Assembly (NCBI GenBank): GCA_037138755.1
Contig: JBAXHT010000002.1
Coordinates: forward strand, 124,001-188,000
Source: Armatimonadota bacterium
GTDB lineage: Bacteria; Armatimonadota; Fimbriimonadia; Fimbriimonadales; Fimbriimonadaceae
Direction of reading: 5' to 3'
Length of the DNA: 64,000 nucleotides
Of the stretch, positions 1 to 8,427 are shown piece after piece. Every line of letters starts with the position of its first letter. The stretch's first letter is position 1. The position numbers and the translations under genes were made by a program. Under the pieces are notes generated by a model. The model made no database searches. It was not told where the DNA came from and saw only the letters and a program-made list of their open reading frames with translations.

Positions 1-260
1 GGAGTTATGACCAGCCAACCCGGCAAATATGGCTGGATTCGTTGGCAAGACCCGGCGTTGGCACGCTTGCCAATCGGCTGAAAGGGACGACTTTTTTTGG
101 AAAAACTGGCACACTTGACATGGTGAGTGCGCTGAGTGGTTATGTACAGTGCAAGGACGGTTCACTTAAGATCGTTTCCGTGATCGTCAACCACTACGGT
201 TGCTCGGCAGGCGAGGCTCAGAGTTGCATTGATAGGTTTATTGAAAATGTTAGGGGATAG
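1..260 (+). CDS. D-alanyl-D-alanine carboxypeptidase/endopeptidase, PBP4 (S13) type, 3' end only
   Basis: Only the C-terminal ~85 residues are in the window; the reading frame is open from position 3 and stops with TAG at 258-260. The segment contains a glycine-rich GVGTLANRL stretch followed by GKTGTLDMVSALSGYV, which matches the KTG box and downstream strand of the S13 penicillin-binding peptidases (DacB/PBP4). These periplasmic enzymes trim or cleave peptidoglycan cross-links. The N-terminal catalytic SxxK and SxN boxes lie upstream of the window and cannot be checked. Its position ahead of an M61 peptidase, a sugar kinase and murQ fits a cell-wall turnover neighbourhood, although the intervening genes break any simple operon. 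Confidence 0.8.
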   Translation, partial: SYDQPTRQIWLDSLARPGVGTLANRLKGTTFFGKTGTLDMVSALSGYVQCKDGSLKIVSVIVNHYGCSAGEAQSCIDRFIENVRG

Positions 261-297
261 CACACAATCGGCATGGGGTTTGCGTTTAAGGAGCGTT

Positions 298-600
298 ATG
301 ACAGTCGCGTTCCCGACCAAGAGCGTATTTCTCCTGATGAGCATCGGTTTGATTGATTTGGTTTCAACCGCCGTTCTTCACTCACAGGGAAAGATCGTTG
401 AGCTAAACCCGCTCATGCGGGTGTTCATTACGCAGTCTGAATGGCTGTTTGCCTTCGTGAAGGGTCTTACGATCGGTATTGCTTGGGCGACCATGGCTTG
501 GTACGCCAAGCAGAACAAGGATTTTGTGAACAAAGCTTGCACCGTGGGTTCGGCGATGTATGTGCTGATCTGGTGTACTTGGTTCTTTGGGGCGGCTTAG
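298..600 (+). CDS. DUF5658-type small membrane protein
   Basis: A 100-residue protein with three hydrophobic segments (about residues 9-27, 44-63 and 80-98). The pattern of a helix ending in DLVSTAVL, then an ELNPLMR motif, then an F-x-x-K-containing helix, is characteristic of DUF5658 membrane proteins, whose function is unknown. The start was set at ATG 298 because AAGGAG lies just upstream (about 286-291); a longer reading from 229 would overlap the preceding peptidase gene. The stop overlaps by a few bases the stop of the convergent gene on the minus strand. Confidence 0.75.
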   Translation: MTVAFPTKSVFLLMSIGLIDLVSTAVLHSQGKIVELNPLMRVFITQSEWLFAFVKGLTIGIAWATMAWYAKQNKDFVNKACTVGSAMYVLIWCTWFFGAA

Positions 601-932
601 GGTTTCTGCGTGGAGACCACTTGGTAGATAAGGTTTCCCGACTTTGACTCGATTCCAATGTATTTGAAGGAGGCTTCGTACCCGTTCAAAGTCTTGAATT
701 TTTCGCCTTTTGGCACAGAAAAGGTCTCTTCATTAGAAACTTGGGAATAGTCGCCCTTGGCGAAAATCACGATCACGCACCCGGGTTCCCGTGAAGGGTA
801 TTCGAACGGCGGTCGGGTGATGGTGGAAGGAATCTCCGTCTTCGGGGAAGTTGGCGCTGGCAGGGAGTTTTGTTGCGAGGCTCCGACCGCAAACAGGCAT
901 AAGGCTAACGGCAACCAACTAATTCTGGTCAT
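597..932 (-). CDS. Small secreted protein of unknown function
   Basis: 111 residues with an N-terminal hydrophobic stretch (about residues 5-20) that looks like a signal peptide, followed by a Pro/Ser/Thr-rich linker (residues 20-50) and a compact C-terminal part rich in beta-type sequence. I do not recognise a family. It is convergent with the DUF5658 gene (stops overlap) and divergent from the M61 peptidase gene. No lipobox is evident: the only early Cys sits inside the hydrophobic core. Probably periplasmic. Confidence 0.55.
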   Translation of the reverse strand: MTRISWLPLALCLFAVGASQQNSLPAPTSPKTEIPSTITRPPFEYPSREPGCVIVIFAKGDYSQVSNEETFSVPKGEKFKTLNGYEASFKYIGIESKSGNLIYQVVSTQKP

Positions 933-1027
933 TTCATTACCACGGACGCATCACGAAGGATCTTGGGTTCACAGAGTTTTTATCAAGAAGAACTATTTGA
1001 GTCTCCATTCGTCAAAATGATGTTCTC

Positions 1028-2716
1028 GTGCAACGCCTTTTGACTTCCCTATCCCTCCTCGGTGCGCTCGCTTCGCTTGGCTTCGCGGACGTGAAGTACA
1101 ACGTTCGCGTTAATCCTGCCGCCAAGAACTTAACTGTCCGAATGCAAATCGACGGCGCAAAGGAAATCGAGACGGTGCGGATTCCGGCGTGGTGTCCGGG
1201 CTTTTACTTCTTATTGGACTACGAAAAGGCCCTGTTTGACGTCAATGTCGTCAACTTAGCCGGCAAGAAGCTGGCGACCAAGAAACTCGATTCTCGAGCG
1301 ATTCAGATTTCAAACCCAAGCCGTGAGCCCGTTGTTGTCACCTACCGAATCCAAGGGCTAGATACGGGTCTTGGGTTTTTCCGGACTCACGTCCGTGCTA
1401 CGAGCGCGTTCATCAACGGTCCCTCCGCGTTTCTTTACGCCGACGATCACATGACCGAGAAGCACTCGGTGAAATTCAATGTTCCGACTGGTTGGGACAT
1501 CGGGACGGCGATGGATCACGACGGACAAGGGACTTATTCGGCCGGCGGGTACGACGAGCTTGTCGACCACCCGATCCAGCTTGGTCGATTTGTTCGACGT
1601 TCTTTCAAGGTCGAAGGGGTTCCATTTGAGGCGATTTGGGTTGGCGATCCCGCGCCGCGATGCGACGTTGATGCGGAGACCGAACGGCTGCGCCGGGGAA
1701 GCATTCCTGCGATGCGGATGATGAAGAAGGTGCCGTTCAAGAAGTACGTCTATCTCATCCACCTCGAAGTCGGCGACTTCGCCGGGGGTTTGGAGCACCG
1801 AGCTTCGACGACGATTGCCACCGGAAACGGGCAAACGGTGCACCTCGACGAACTTGCCACCCACGAGTTCTACCATTCATGGAACGTGAAGCAGATTCGC
1901 CCTAAGATTCTGGGGCCATTCGATTACACCAAGCCACAGCGGACAGTGAACCTGTGGTTCTCCGAAGGAGTCACGGACTACTATTCCAAGCTCCATGCCT
2001 ACCAGGCGGGGCTGATCGGTGAATCACAACTTCTGGACGGGCTCCGCGATGAGATTCGCACGTTGGAACGCAGCGAAACTCGAAAGAAGATGACGCTAGA
2101 ACAGGTGTGCTTCCAAACCTGGGAAGACTCCGGATTCGGTGGATTTGGAGACCTCAGCTTCTACAACATGGGCCTAGTTTCCGGTTTTATCTTTGATGCA
2201 ACCATCCGTCAGGAGACCGGCGGTAAGAGGTCGCTTGATGACGTAATGCGACTTGCCTATGACCGCTACGCACTTCCAAACCCAGGCTTTGAAGAAGGTG
2301 CGCTGCGCGATCTCATGGTTGAAGTCGGCGGTGAAAAGCTTGGCCCGATCTACGATACGCTGATTCGCTCGGCCGGGAAAGAGCTACCCTATTCCCAGCT
2401 CGAAAATCTTGGGTTGCGACTGACGACGCCAGGAAAAGAGTACGTTGACGCTCCTTTTGTAGTAAACGAGGCGGGCACGATCACAAAGGTTCTGGGCAGT
2501 GATACCGGGCTACTTGATGGCGATCAGATTGTTCTCGTTGAGCTGGGCGGAACGGACTCGTTGAAGGTCACCGTCACTCGATCAGGAGCAGAGAAACAAG
2601 TTGTAGTGAAAGCCAGGAAGTTTAAGGCAAACGATATGCGCCTCACTCGCAATCTGCTCGCGACGCCAACCCAATCGGCGCGGCGCGCAGAATGGCTGAA
2701 GGGTTCGGGCGGGTAA
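1028..2716 (+). CDS. M61-family metallopeptidase with C-terminal PDZ-like domain
   Basis: 562 residues, starting at GTG 1028 and followed directly by a signal peptide (about residues 1-20). The N-terminal half is the beta-rich M61 domain; the zinc site is HEFYH (residues ~279-283) followed by the family's SWNVKQIRP continuation, and the third ligand Glu lies in FSEGVTDYY (~313). Residues ~450-545 resemble a PDZ domain, as is usual in M61 enzymes. The family are exported aminopeptidases with preference for N-terminal Gly/Ala. The two ATGs just upstream (1017, 1020) are out of frame. The sugar kinase gene starts 12 bases downstream, so they are probably co-transcribed. Confidence 0.9.
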   Translation: MQRLLTSLSLLGALASLGFADVKYNVRVNPAAKNLTVRMQIDGAKEIETVRIPAWCPGFYFLLDYEKALFDVNVVNLAGKKLATKKLDSRAIQISNPSREPVVVTYRIQGLDTGLGFFRTHVRATSAFINGPSAFLYADDHMTEKHSVKFNVPTGWDIGTAMDHDGQGTYSAGGYDELVDHPIQLGRFVRRSFKVEGVPFEAIWVGDPAPRCDVDAETERLRRGSIPAMRMMKKVPFKKYVYLIHLEVGDFAGGLEHRASTTIATGNGQTVHLDELATHEFYHSWNVKQIRPKILGPFDYTKPQRTVNLWFSEGVTDYYSKLHAYQAGLIGESQLLDGLRDEIRTLERSETRKKMTLEQVCFQTWEDSGFGGFGDLSFYNMGLVSGFIFDATIRQETGGKRSLDDVMRLAYDRYALPNPGFEEGALRDLMVEVGGEKLGPIYDTLIRSAGKELPYSQLENLGLRLTTPGKEYVDAPFVVNEAGTITKVLGSDTGLLDGDQIVLVELGGTDSLKVTVTRSGAEKQVVVKARKFKANDMRLTRNLLATPTQSARRAEWLKGSGG

Positions 2717-2728
2717 TCTAGTAGAGAA

Positions 2729-3625
2729 ATGAGCGTTTACGTCGGCCTCGATTGCGGAGGTTCTTCGAGCCGCGTCTTGGCGATGGACGACGACGGAAAC
2801 ATCCTTTTCCAGGGTCAGAGCGGAGCCGCAAACCTCGTATCAACTCCCGAAGGTCGGCTACGCCGGAACCTCACAAACGCTGCGAAAGGGTGCCCGAAAC
2901 CCGACTTTGTGTGCGGCTGTTTTGCCGGTTTGATCAGCCCACAGACTCGCGAGCGCGGAATTGGGATTCTCGAGGACACGTTTGGAGTTCCGGCAACGTT
3001 TCGCGCTGAACCCGATTACACTGCCGCTCTTTACGCCTCACCGGAAGCTGATATCTGTGTGATCTCCGGTACGGGTTCGCTGGTGTGCTCCCGTAATAAC
3101 GGCAAGATTGTGAAGAGTGGAGGACGAGGATACATTCTTGGAGACGAAGGGTCTGGCTTCTCGTTCGGACGCGACGCGTTGATGCACTATCTTGTGAATC
3201 CCGAGCAGTCTACGAAGTATTTGCGGGATCAAATAGAAGACGTCTTCGGTTCGCTTGATGAGTCGGTCTTGGTCACCGGTGTTTACAAAGCGCCTTCTCC
3301 GGCGACGATTCTCGCTCGACTTGTTAAAGCCGTTGGGCACGACGCGGCAGACGGCCAGGAGTACGCGACAATAAGTGTGCAGAAGCACATGGGTGACCTA
3401 GCACGACTCGTGGCGAGCCATGCCAGACAACACCACGCGGAAGCGAAATCGCTTTCGATCTCACTCGCGGGTGGAGTGTGGAAAGCCTCGGCACAATTTA
3501 AGGAAGCATTTTTGCTTCACCTTGGCAACGAACTCCCGAATGTGGAGTGGGAAATGCATAGACTTCTTCGTCCTCCGCTCTACGGCGCTGTAGAGCTAGC
3601 AAAAGAACTAAATCATGGGAACTGA
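2729..3625 (+). CDS. BadF/BadG-type ATPase, N-acetylglucosamine/N-acetylmuramic acid kinase-like
   Basis: 298 residues of the actin-like (ASKHA) sugar kinase fold: phosphate-1 loop GLDCGGSSSR near the N-terminus, phosphate-2 motif ISGTGS (~residue 113) and the family signature GGRGYILGDEGSG (~131-143). Family members phosphorylate GlcNAc, and some (MurK-like) also MurNAc. Its 3' end overlaps the start of murQ by 11 bases, so the two are translationally coupled; together they can turn recovered amino sugars into GlcNAc-6-phosphate. Which sugar is preferred cannot be read from the sequence. No AnmK-type kinase or PTS is in the window. Confidence 0.87.
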   Translation: MSVYVGLDCGGSSSRVLAMDDDGNILFQGQSGAANLVSTPEGRLRRNLTNAAKGCPKPDFVCGCFAGLISPQTRERGIGILEDTFGVPATFRAEPDYTAALYASPEADICVISGTGSLVCSRNNGKIVKSGGRGYILGDEGSGFSFGRDALMHYLVNPEQSTKYLRDQIEDVFGSLDESVLVTGVYKAPSPATILARLVKAVGHDAADGQEYATISVQKHMGDLARLVASHARQHHAEAKSLSISLAGGVWKASAQFKEAFLLHLGNELPNVEWEMHRLLRPPLYGAVELAKELNHGN

Positions 3626-4421
3626 ATCTCGCAACCCCAGGTCGTACGGCCTCGACAAGATGAATGCGCGCGAAGTTGTGCGCTTGATGAACGAGGAAGA
3701 GCACACCGTTTTTCGGGTGATGACCGCCGCCGAAGAGGCGATTGCGGTCGCGATTGAGCACGCTGCGAGAGCGTTTCGCGAGGGTGGCAGGGTCTTCTAC
3801 ATCGGATCGGGAACTAGCGGACGGATCGCAACCGCCGACGCAGCCGAGATGCCTCCGACCTTCGGAATCGACCCCGAGCATTTTGTCGCCGTCGTTTCCG
3901 GCGGTTCGGTCGCAACGAATCAGGCGGTAGAGGATGCCGAAGATGATCCGGCGGCTTCGATTCAAGCTCTGAACCTCATGGGTTTGAATCCGAAGGACAT
4001 CGTCATTGGGATTGCCGCCAGCGGTACGACCCCGTTTGTTCTGAGCGCGATCAAACATGCGCGGCAAAAAGGCGTTTGGACTTGCGGAATAGCCAACAAC
4101 AAGGCGACTCCAGTGCTGGCGGAAGCCGAGCACGCGATTTTGCTAGACACCGGCCCGGAAATCTTGACCGGTTCGACCCGTCTCAAGGCGGGAACTGCGC
4201 AGAAGATGTGTCTCAACCGAATTTCGACCGGCGCAATGGTCCTGAACGGAAAGGTGATTGAGAACTTGATGGTGGACGTTAAGGCCAAAAACATCAAGCT
4301 TCGAGACCGGTGCGTTCGAATTGTTTGCGAGCTTTCCACCGCCACGCGCGATGAGGCTCAAGAAGCTCTCGAGGAGAGCGAGTGGAGCATTCGCAGAGCG
4401 CTGGATCGCCTGCGCCAATAG
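3615..4421 (+). CDS. murQ: N-acetylmuramic acid 6-phosphate etherase
   Basis: 268 residues with a sugar isomerase (SIS) fold. The substrate loop IGSGTSGRIATADAAEMPPT (~55-75) and the second acidic segment QAVEDAEDD (~100) carry the family's expected catalytic glutamates. The enzyme cleaves the lactyl ether of MurNAc-6-P to give GlcNAc-6-P and D-lactate in peptidoglycan recycling. The protein is slightly short relative to the ~300-residue norm but reaches the C-terminal helical segment typical of MurQ. It overlaps the upstream kinase by 11 bases, which strongly suggests a shared function. Confidence 0.92.
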   Translation: MGTESRNPRSYGLDKMNAREVVRLMNEEEHTVFRVMTAAEEAIAVAIEHAARAFREGGRVFYIGSGTSGRIATADAAEMPPTFGIDPEHFVAVVSGGSVATNQAVEDAEDDPAASIQALNLMGLNPKDIVIGIAASGTTPFVLSAIKHARQKGVWTCGIANNKATPVLAEAEHAILLDTGPEILTGSTRLKAGTAQKMCLNRISTGAMVLNGKVIENLMVDVKAKNIKLRDRCVRIVCELSTATRDEAQEALEESEWSIRRALDRLRQ

Positions 4422-4447
4422 GCTCTGCCAGGTACCCTAGAGCAATC

Positions 4448-5629
4448 ATGCACGACGTTGTGATTGTCTCGGTTGCCCGTACCCCAGTCGCCTCCTTCCA
4501 GGGCGCTTTGTCCGACTTTTCAGCTCCTCGCTTGGGAGCTTTGGCTATTGCCGGGGCATTGGCTCGGGCTGGGCTATCGGGATCGGATGTGGACGAGGTG
4601 ATCATGGGGAACGTGCTGACTGGCGGGCTCGGGCAGGCTCCGGCGCGGCAGGCGGCGATTTACGGTGGAGTTCCGGATTCGGTGCCTTGTTTGACAATCA
4701 ACAAAGTCTGTGGCTCAGGAATGAAGGCCATCATGCTCGCGGCTCAGGCGATTGCGCTGGGCGATTCTTCTGTCGTGGTTGCCGGAGGGATGGAGTCGAT
4801 GACCAATGCACCATACGTTCTGGATAAAGCTCGAGCGGGATACCGCATGGGGAACGGTGTGTTGGTTGACACCATGATCAACGACGGTCTTTGGGATCCG
4901 TATAACAATTGCCACATGGGTAACTGCGGCGATTCCACGGCGGCGGAGCTGGGATACTCCCGAGAGCGATTGGATGAGTTTGCGGCGGAGTCGTTCGCGC
5001 GGGCCAAGGCGGCTCAGGCTGCGGGGCGGTTTGACGATGAGATCGTTCCCGTTTCAATCCCTCAGCGCAAGGGCGATCCGATTTCCTTTGCGATGGATGA
5101 GCAGCCAGCGAAGGGCGGCGACCCGGCAAAGTTGGCTACTCTTCGGCCTGCGTTCAGTAAAGACGGAGTGACCACCGCTGGGAACGCGAGCTCGATCAAC
5201 GACGGAGCGGGTGCTTTGGTGATGATGTCCGCTGAAGAAGCCGCGAAGCGGGAATTGAAGCCACTGGGTCGAATTGCTGGGTACGCGACTCACGCTCAGG
5301 AGCCAACGAAGTTCACGACCGCTCCGGCAGCGGCGATCGAGAAGCTGGTCTCCAAAGCGGGGATTTCGCTAGGAGACGTCGATTTGTTTGAGATTAACGA
5401 AGCGTTCGCAGTGGTGGCCCTGGGCTGCGCCGAGAAGGTCGGGGTTCCACTGGATAAGTTGAACGTTAATGGTGGGGCGGTTGCGCTTGGTCACCCAATT
5501 GGTATGACTGGCGCAAGGCTCGTGATGACTTCCCTGCTCGAGCTTCGGCGGCGAGGTGGGAAGTACGCTATTTCCACGCCTTGTATCGGCGGCGGCGAAG
5601 CGACTGCCGTATTGGTTGAGGCTTTGTAG
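4448..5629 (+). CDS. Acetyl-CoA C-acetyltransferase (thiolase)
   Basis: 393 residues, full-length type II thiolase. Catalytic Cys in NKVCGSGMKA (~residue 90), His in NGGAVALGHPIGMTGAR (~350) and second Cys in STPCIGGGEA (~380). It condenses two acetyl-CoA to acetoacetyl-CoA or runs the reverse reaction; the last step of beta-oxidation or the first of ketone/PHB metabolism. The ATG at 4448 was chosen because the family begins with a VIVSVARTP strand immediately after it; a longer in-frame reading from 4382 would run into murQ. A TANNNT motif (4433-4438) precedes the ATG by about 9 bases, so a leaderless transcript is possible. No other fatty-acid genes are adjacent. Confidence 0.93.
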   Translation: MHDVVIVSVARTPVASFQGALSDFSAPRLGALAIAGALARAGLSGSDVDEVIMGNVLTGGLGQAPARQAAIYGGVPDSVPCLTINKVCGSGMKAIMLAAQAIALGDSSVVVAGGMESMTNAPYVLDKARAGYRMGNGVLVDTMINDGLWDPYNNCHMGNCGDSTAAELGYSRERLDEFAAESFARAKAAQAAGRFDDEIVPVSIPQRKGDPISFAMDEQPAKGGDPAKLATLRPAFSKDGVTTAGNASSINDGAGALVMMSAEEAAKRELKPLGRIAGYATHAQEPTKFTTAPAAAIEKLVSKAGISLGDVDLFEINEAFAVVALGCAEKVGVPLDKLNVNGGAVALGHPIGMTGARLVMTSLLELRRRGGKYAISTPCIGGGEATAVLVEAL

Positions 5630-5631
5630 TC

Positions 5632-6189
5632 TTGCAGTTCGAGGGGCTTCCGGAGGTCGATTGGGCGGGGATTCGGCACGCGCACGGGGCGGCGACGGAT
5701 GTACCGGACATGCTGGAACGCCTCTGCTCAGCAGACCCGGCGGTTCGCGGCGAAGCTTGCGGCGAGCTCTTCGAGACGGTCTGGCACCAGGGCACGATTT
5801 ACTCCGCTTCTGCGGAGATCCTGCCGTTTCTGTTTCAGATTGTCGCCCAGCGAAACAAGTTCAGCCCCGGAGAGGTTGACGGTCAGTCCATTCCTTCGTC
5901 GGACGAGATAGCCGTCGGCCTGATCTGTAGCATTGCCACGGGTGAGACGTGGTTGCGCGATGCTGTCAGAATCGATGGGCTTGAAGTCGTGCAAGCCCGC
6001 TTAGAACAGCAAGGGCGGTCGCTCCCCGAGGAGCAGGAGTTGGAAAGACAAACCCTTGAACGGATCAAGGAATTTCTTCTAGGGAATGCTGGCTCTCTTG
6101 AAGCATATCGCACGACTCCGGAGGGGCTGGGTGAGATTGTCGAAGAGGCATTGGAGAGGATCGAATCTCAGATGCGTTCCAGACCGTAG
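5632..6189 (+). CDS. HEAT-like repeat protein of unknown function
   Basis: 185 residues starting at TTG 5632, two bases after the thiolase stop. The opening pattern (VDWAGIRHAHGAATDVP, then a short helix pair, then HQGTIYSASAEILPFL) matches a family of small helical, HEAT-like proteins known mainly from Actinobacteria, often annotated simply as HEAT repeat-containing. The rest is predicted alpha-helical with an acidic, Glu-rich C-terminal half. Function unknown. The start codon is weak and no clear Shine-Dalgarno is seen, but translational coupling to the thiolase could explain this. Its end overlaps the convergent MarR gene by about 22 bases. Confidence 0.6.
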   Translation: MQFEGLPEVDWAGIRHAHGAATDVPDMLERLCSADPAVRGEACGELFETVWHQGTIYSASAEILPFLFQIVAQRNKFSPGEVDGQSIPSSDEIAVGLICSIATGETWLRDAVRIDGLEVVQARLEQQGRSLPEEQELERQTLERIKEFLLGNAGSLEAYRTTPEGLGEIVEEALERIESQMRSRP

Positions 6190-6590
6190 ATCAATTTCTT
6201 CAGTACCTTTGCGGTTGAGGTCACTTCCCGATCCATCAGGCGAGCGGTGACTTCGGCTTCAGCCTCTTCGAGACGCTTCATGACGGCGTTGACTTTTTGG
6301 TGGCCTTTGCCAGTGAGGACGAGGGTGACGGCGCGGCCGTCTTCTGCGGAAGGTTTTCGGAGGATCAGCTCTTGGGCGACGAGGGCGGTAACGGCTTCGC
6401 TGACGGTGGCTCGGCTGAGGCCGAGGCGGCGGCCGATTTCGGCTTGGGTCTCGCGGCCGTCGGCGGCCTTGACGGAGCTGAGGATGGCGAATGAGGCGCT
6501 GGTGATGCCTTGCTCGTCCAGCGCAGGGCGCAGGGCGACGGAGATCAGATCGTTGATCTGGCAGGCAAGACTAATCAGCGACTCACTCAT
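6168..6590 (-). CDS. MarR-family transcriptional regulator
   Basis: 140 residues with the MarR winged-helix layout: N-terminal dimerisation helix, helix-turn-helix QAEIGRRLGLSRATVSEAVTAL (split here: QAEIGRRLGLS then RATVSEAVTAL, ~50-70), wing with the signature DGRAVTLVLTGKG (~83-95), and a C-terminal helix. Such regulators usually repress nearby genes and respond to small phenolic or oxidative ligands. It lies 24 bases downstream of the aldo/keto reductase gene on the same strand, so it is likely to be in that operon and may control it. Confidence 0.88.
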   Translation of the reverse strand: MSESLISLACQINDLISVALRPALDEQGITSASFAILSSVKAADGRETQAEIGRRLGLSRATVSEAVTALVAQELILRKPSAEDGRAVTLVLTGKGHQKVNAVMKRLEEAEAEVTARLMDREVTSTAKVLKKLIYGLERI

Positions 6591-6614
6591 TCGGGAACCG
6601 AATTATATCTCAAT

Positions 6615-7592
6615 TCATGCCAGAGCTTCCCTGATGAAGTTCATATCTGCTTCGCTCAGTTCCCGGGTGACGCCAGCGAGGTTGGCTTTCACCTGGCGCT
6701 CGTTACGGAAACCGGGGATGGCGCAGGCGACGTTGGGCATGTTGAGGACGTAGCGGAGAGCGACTCCGGCGAGGTCTTCGACCGAATCTCCGAATCGCTC
6801 TTTGAGCTTGGCGAGCTTGGGTTTGAGGGCAAGAAGGTTCTCAGTCTCGAATCCGGAGCGACCACGGCGGTTGTCGCCTTCCTCGAACTGGGGAGGGTTG
6901 TATGGATCGAATTTGTCGAGCAGGAGGCCCTGGGAGAGGGGGCTGAAGGCGACGAAGGTCATTCCCTTTTCGGCCATGAGGTTGGCGACTCGGGAGCCGG
7001 GGAGGATGAACTGGTCGTCCAGGGCGTGGGCCCAGCTTTGGAGGCACTCGGGTTGGACTTTGGGGGTGACTCGCTCGAAGTCGTCGGCGGAGTAGGCGGA
7101 TTGGCCTTTGACGCGGACTTTGCCTTCTTCGACGAGGCGGTTCATGGTTTCGACGGCGTCATCGAGGTAGAAATCGCCGTCGCCGAAGGAGCCGTGGTGG
7201 AAGTAGTAGACGTCGATGTAGTCGCGCTTGAGGTTGATGAGAGACTGCTCGCATTGGTGGCGGATGTGGGCGGGCTCGTAGGCGTGGGCAGCGGTTCCGG
7301 GGAAGTGGCCGAGCTTGGTGGCGACGATGAAATCGTTGGTGTTTAGGCCGAGTTTGTCGAAAGCTCGGGCGAGCATTTGCTCGGCTTTTCCATTGCCGTA
7401 TACGTCGGCGTTATCGAAGTGGTTGACTCCGGCATCGATCCCGGCTTTGATGGCAGCGATGACTTCGACTTCGTCGACGTTTGCCCAGCCGTTGGGGTTT
7501 CCGTTGACCCAGTTAAGGCCGCCCATAGTCCAACAGCCGAGGCTGATTTCTGATACTTTGACGCCACTTTTGCCGAGTTCTCGATACTGCAC
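6615..7592 (-). CDS. Aldo/keto reductase
   Basis: 325 residues, complete AKR TIM barrel. Catalytic tetrad residues are visible as Asp and Tyr in NHFDNADVYGNGKAE (~55-69), Lys in VATKLGHFP (~90) and His in YYFHHGS (~128). NADPH-dependent reduction of aldehydes/ketones is expected; the physiological substrate is unknown. It resembles the YajO/Tas-type oxidoreductases with a near N-terminal YRELGKSGVKVSEISLGC strand. It is followed by a MarR regulator and preceded by a gap of only 9 bases from an unknown helical protein, all on the minus strand. Confidence 0.9.
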   Translation of the reverse strand: MQYRELGKSGVKVSEISLGCWTMGGLNWVNGNPNGWANVDEVEVIAAIKAGIDAGVNHFDNADVYGNGKAEQMLARAFDKLGLNTNDFIVATKLGHFPGTAAHAYEPAHIRHQCEQSLINLKRDYIDVYYFHHGSFGDGDFYLDDAVETMNRLVEEGKVRVKGQSAYSADDFERVTPKVQPECLQSWAHALDDQFILPGSRVANLMAEKGMTFVAFSPLSQGLLLDKFDPYNPPQFEEGDNRRGRSGFETENLLALKPKLAKLKERFGDSVEDLAGVALRYVLNMPNVACAIPGFRNERQVKANLAGVTRELSEADMNFIREALA

Positions 7593-7601
7593 GTGCCGAG
7601 T

Positions 7602-8027
7602 TTATTCGATTTCAAGAGACCCGAACCGCTTCTCGGTGGAATCGACATTTTTGCTTAGGATCGCAAACGCCTTTTCGATTCGGCGCCGCTCGCGGTCGGC
7701 AATTGACTTTTTGGCGGGATTGTCCTTGGCGAACTCGTTGATTCGGCCGAGGAACTTCTCGTGTTGGGTTTTGACGAGCGGATATTTGGCGTCCTTGTCG
7801 AGGCCGAGGATCAGGCGCGCTTCGTCCTCGCTCATTTCGCTGAGTTCTTTGCGGAGTTGTTTTTCGTCGTTGTTCGCTTCGATTTGGGCGACGACGGCGG
7901 GGTTGTTGAGGGCGTCGTCGAGCTCCTTGGTGGCGACGTCGTCAGCCGAGGCTCCGCCGAGGATGGCATCTTTGGCCCGGTCGAAGTAGCCCCGACCGAT
8001 ATTGAACGCGCGATCAAACTCTGACAT
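7602..8027 (-). CDS. Small alpha-helical protein, possibly with a degenerate J-like domain
   Basis: 141 residues, entirely helical by composition and very rich in charged residues. I do not recognise a confirmed family. The segment DEARLILGLDKDA followed by a long basic/acidic helix and a terminal IEKAFAIL helix resembles the helix arrangement of DnaJ domains, but the HPD tripeptide that defines a functional J domain is absent. It begins 13 bases after the VapC-like toxin gene and ends 9 bases before the aldo/keto reductase gene, all on the minus strand, so it may be co-transcribed with either. Soluble, cytoplasmic. Confidence 0.5.
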   Translation of the reverse strand: MSEFDRAFNIGRGYFDRAKDAILGGASADDVATKELDDALNNPAVVAQIEANNDEKQLRKELSEMSEDEARLILGLDKDAKYPLVKTQHEKFLGRINEFAKDNPAKKSIADRERRRIEKAFAILSKNVDSTEKRFGSLEIE

Positions 8028-8040
8028 CTATGGTGATAGT

Positions 8041-8427
8041 CTACTGGATCGTCTGGAGCCAGGGGAGGTTTTGGAGCAGGGGGTCTGCGGTCGCAAGGGG
8101 AACTCCGAGAACATGAGCGGTAGCTGCAATGAACCGATCGGCTGGGTCTTCGTGACGGAATTCTAGAGTTCGAGCAGAAACCGCCATCGCCGGAGTCAGT
8201 TCGATGAACTTGAAACCTGGCGCAGTGACCATTCGAAAAACACCTTCCTTCAGGTCAGCAAATTTCAACCCCAAGCGTCCTTTTTGATGCGCCAGACATA
8301 TCTCCCAGATACAGACCGCCGAGACATATACGTTTTCGGGGTTTGCTTCCATCTGGGATCTCAACTCGGTACTAAGTCTCGGATCGTCCGTTATGAACCA
8401 TATGAGAATATGAGTATCTAGAACCAA
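8041..8427 (-). CDS. VapC-like PIN-domain ribonuclease toxin
   Basis: 128 residues with the PIN-domain pattern: VLDTHILIW at the N-terminus (first acidic metal ligand), WEICL (~44-48, second acidic ligand) and DPADRFIAATA (~95-105, further acidic ligands). PIN toxins of type II systems are Mg-dependent RNases that cleave tRNA or rRNA. The gene overlaps the upstream antitoxin gene by 10 bases, the classic antitoxin-then-toxin order. The acidic active-site residues appear intact, so the toxin is probably functional. Confidence 0.88.
   Translation of the reverse strand: MVLDTHILIWFITDDPRLSTELRSQMEANPENVYVSAVCIWEICLAHQKGRLGLKFADLKEGVFRMVTAPGFKFIELTPAMAVSARTLEFRHEDPADRFIAATAHVLGVPLATADPLLQNLPWLQTIQ

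Noticed and set aside
3498-4133. Minus-strand frame of 211 residues across the kinase-murQ junction
   Set aside because: Arg/His-rich antisense shadow; both real genes on the plus strand are clear.
6510-7346. A 278-residue plus-strand reading frame opposite the aldo/keto reductase
   Set aside because: It is Glu/Val/Gly-rich low-complexity typical of antisense to a real gene, with no domain; the reductase on the other strand has full catalytic motifs.
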